7,074 nt of DNA from an uncultured Pseudomonadales bacterium (GTDB lineage Bacteria; Pseudomonadota; Gammaproteobacteria; Pseudomonadales; Porticoccaceae), in the NCBI GenBank assembly GCA_937998635.1, contig CALLDA010000026.1, positions 1 to 7,074 on the forward strand, given 5' to 3'. The number at the start of each line of letters is the position of its first letter. The first letter of the stretch is position 1. Made by a program: the position numbers and the translations under genes. The notes under the pieces are model-generated. The model did not search any database, was not told the DNA's origin, and saw only the letters and a list, made by a program, of their open reading frames with translations. Below, piece after piece: positions 6,913 through 7,074 of this stretch.

Positions 6913-6942
6913 GATTCGAGTGCAACGCTGGGTAGATTCGAG
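6913..6942. repeat. Paired GATTCGAG direct repeats, 22 bp apart
   Basis: The octamer GATTCGAG occurs at 6913-6920 and 6935-6942, start to start 22 bp, about two helical turns. Both copies lie within 51 bp upstream of the next gene's ATG. Same-face direct repeats suit a dimeric or tandem-binding regulator, but no known consensus is recognised and no convincing promoter is seen between them and the gene. Confidence 0.5.
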
Positions 6943-6963
6943 GCTATTTGTTAGCATGGGCGA

Positions 6964-7074
6964 ATGAGAAACACCTCAGCCAATATCTCTGCTGCGCGGC
7001 AAAATCTGCGCAGACTCACCACTGTCCGCTATATCGCCCTGGCTGGACAAGTTTTGTCGTTATTTTTCTTCAGC
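6964..7074 (+). CDS. RegB/PrrB/ActS-type redox sensor histidine kinase, N-terminal fragment
   Basis: Only the first 37 residues are inside the window; the frame runs off the right edge. A short polar head (MRNTSANISAARQ) leads into NLRRLTTVRYIALAGQ and a hydrophobic stretch VLSLFFFS. The 'LR.L...R.IA.AGQ' pattern entering the first membrane helix is typical of RegB/PrrB/ActS kinases, six-helix membrane sensors that respond to quinone and redox state and phosphorylate RegA/PrrA. The in-frame TAG at 6952-6954 and lack of any other start codon before 6964 fix the start. The ribosome-binding site is weak (GGGCGA). Catalytic H-box, ubiquinone motif and redox Cys are outside the window, so the identification rests on the N-terminal pattern alone; another multi-pass kinase or membrane protein remains possible. 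Confidence 0.6.
   Translation, partial: MRNTSANISAARQNLRRLTTVRYIALAGQVLSLFFFS

Noticed and set aside
6929..6957. Promoter with TAGCAT as -10 for the kinase gene
   Set aside because: The -35 match is 3 of 6, and transcription would start at the ATG itself, implying a leaderless mRNA without other support.

Overview
The window looks like chromosomal DNA of a Gram-negative gammaproteobacterium, probably marine or otherwise oligotrophic. The evidence is an outer-membrane TonB-dependent receptor, a full-length RF3 (prfC) of proteobacterial type, good sigma-70 promoter and Shine-Dalgarno signals, and an orphan Rieske oxygenase next to an N-acyl-D-amino-acid-deacylase-like amidohydrolase. That last combination is common in catabolically versatile marine gammaproteobacteria. 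Family-level placement is a guess. I see no mobile element, CRISPR array, tRNA or rRNA.

Layout, left to right. (1) A plus-strand amidohydrolase, cut by the left edge, ends at 1615. (2) A strong symmetric hairpin at 1634-1663 ends it and probably also ends the convergent gene on the other strand. (3) A minus-strand Rieske [2Fe-2S] oxygenase alpha-subunit-like protein (1695-2855) has both the Rieske and the mononuclear-iron motifs intact. (4) After a 94-bp gap holding three CACTTTT boxes at an exact 15-bp period comes minus-strand prfC (2950-4530), with a near-consensus promoter at 4571-4599. (5) A 227-bp divergent intergenic region carries the prfC promoter, an imperfect dyad and a weaker promoter candidate for the next gene. 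(6) A plus-strand TonB-dependent receptor (4758-6836) follows. (7) A 127-bp intergenic region has three tandem 17-bp-type repeats and a pair of GATTCGAG boxes. (8) The first 37 residues of a membrane protein, very likely a RegB/PrrB/ActS-type redox-sensing histidine kinase, run off the right edge.

The most interesting part is the right half. The receptor's plug carries a PNAMDAP-SY motif and, 178 residues after its Met, an HLM motif. This is close to the copper-binding CxxxM-HxM arrangement known from the copper receptor OprC/NosA, except that Gly stands where the Cys should be. The barrel also has several methionine clusters. With a RegB/PrrB-like kinase directly downstream, a link between copper acquisition and respiratory/redox control is a reasonable hypothesis. 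The left half (amidohydrolase, Rieske oxygenase, prfC) consists of separately transcribed genes with no evident shared pathway beyond possible catabolism by the first two.
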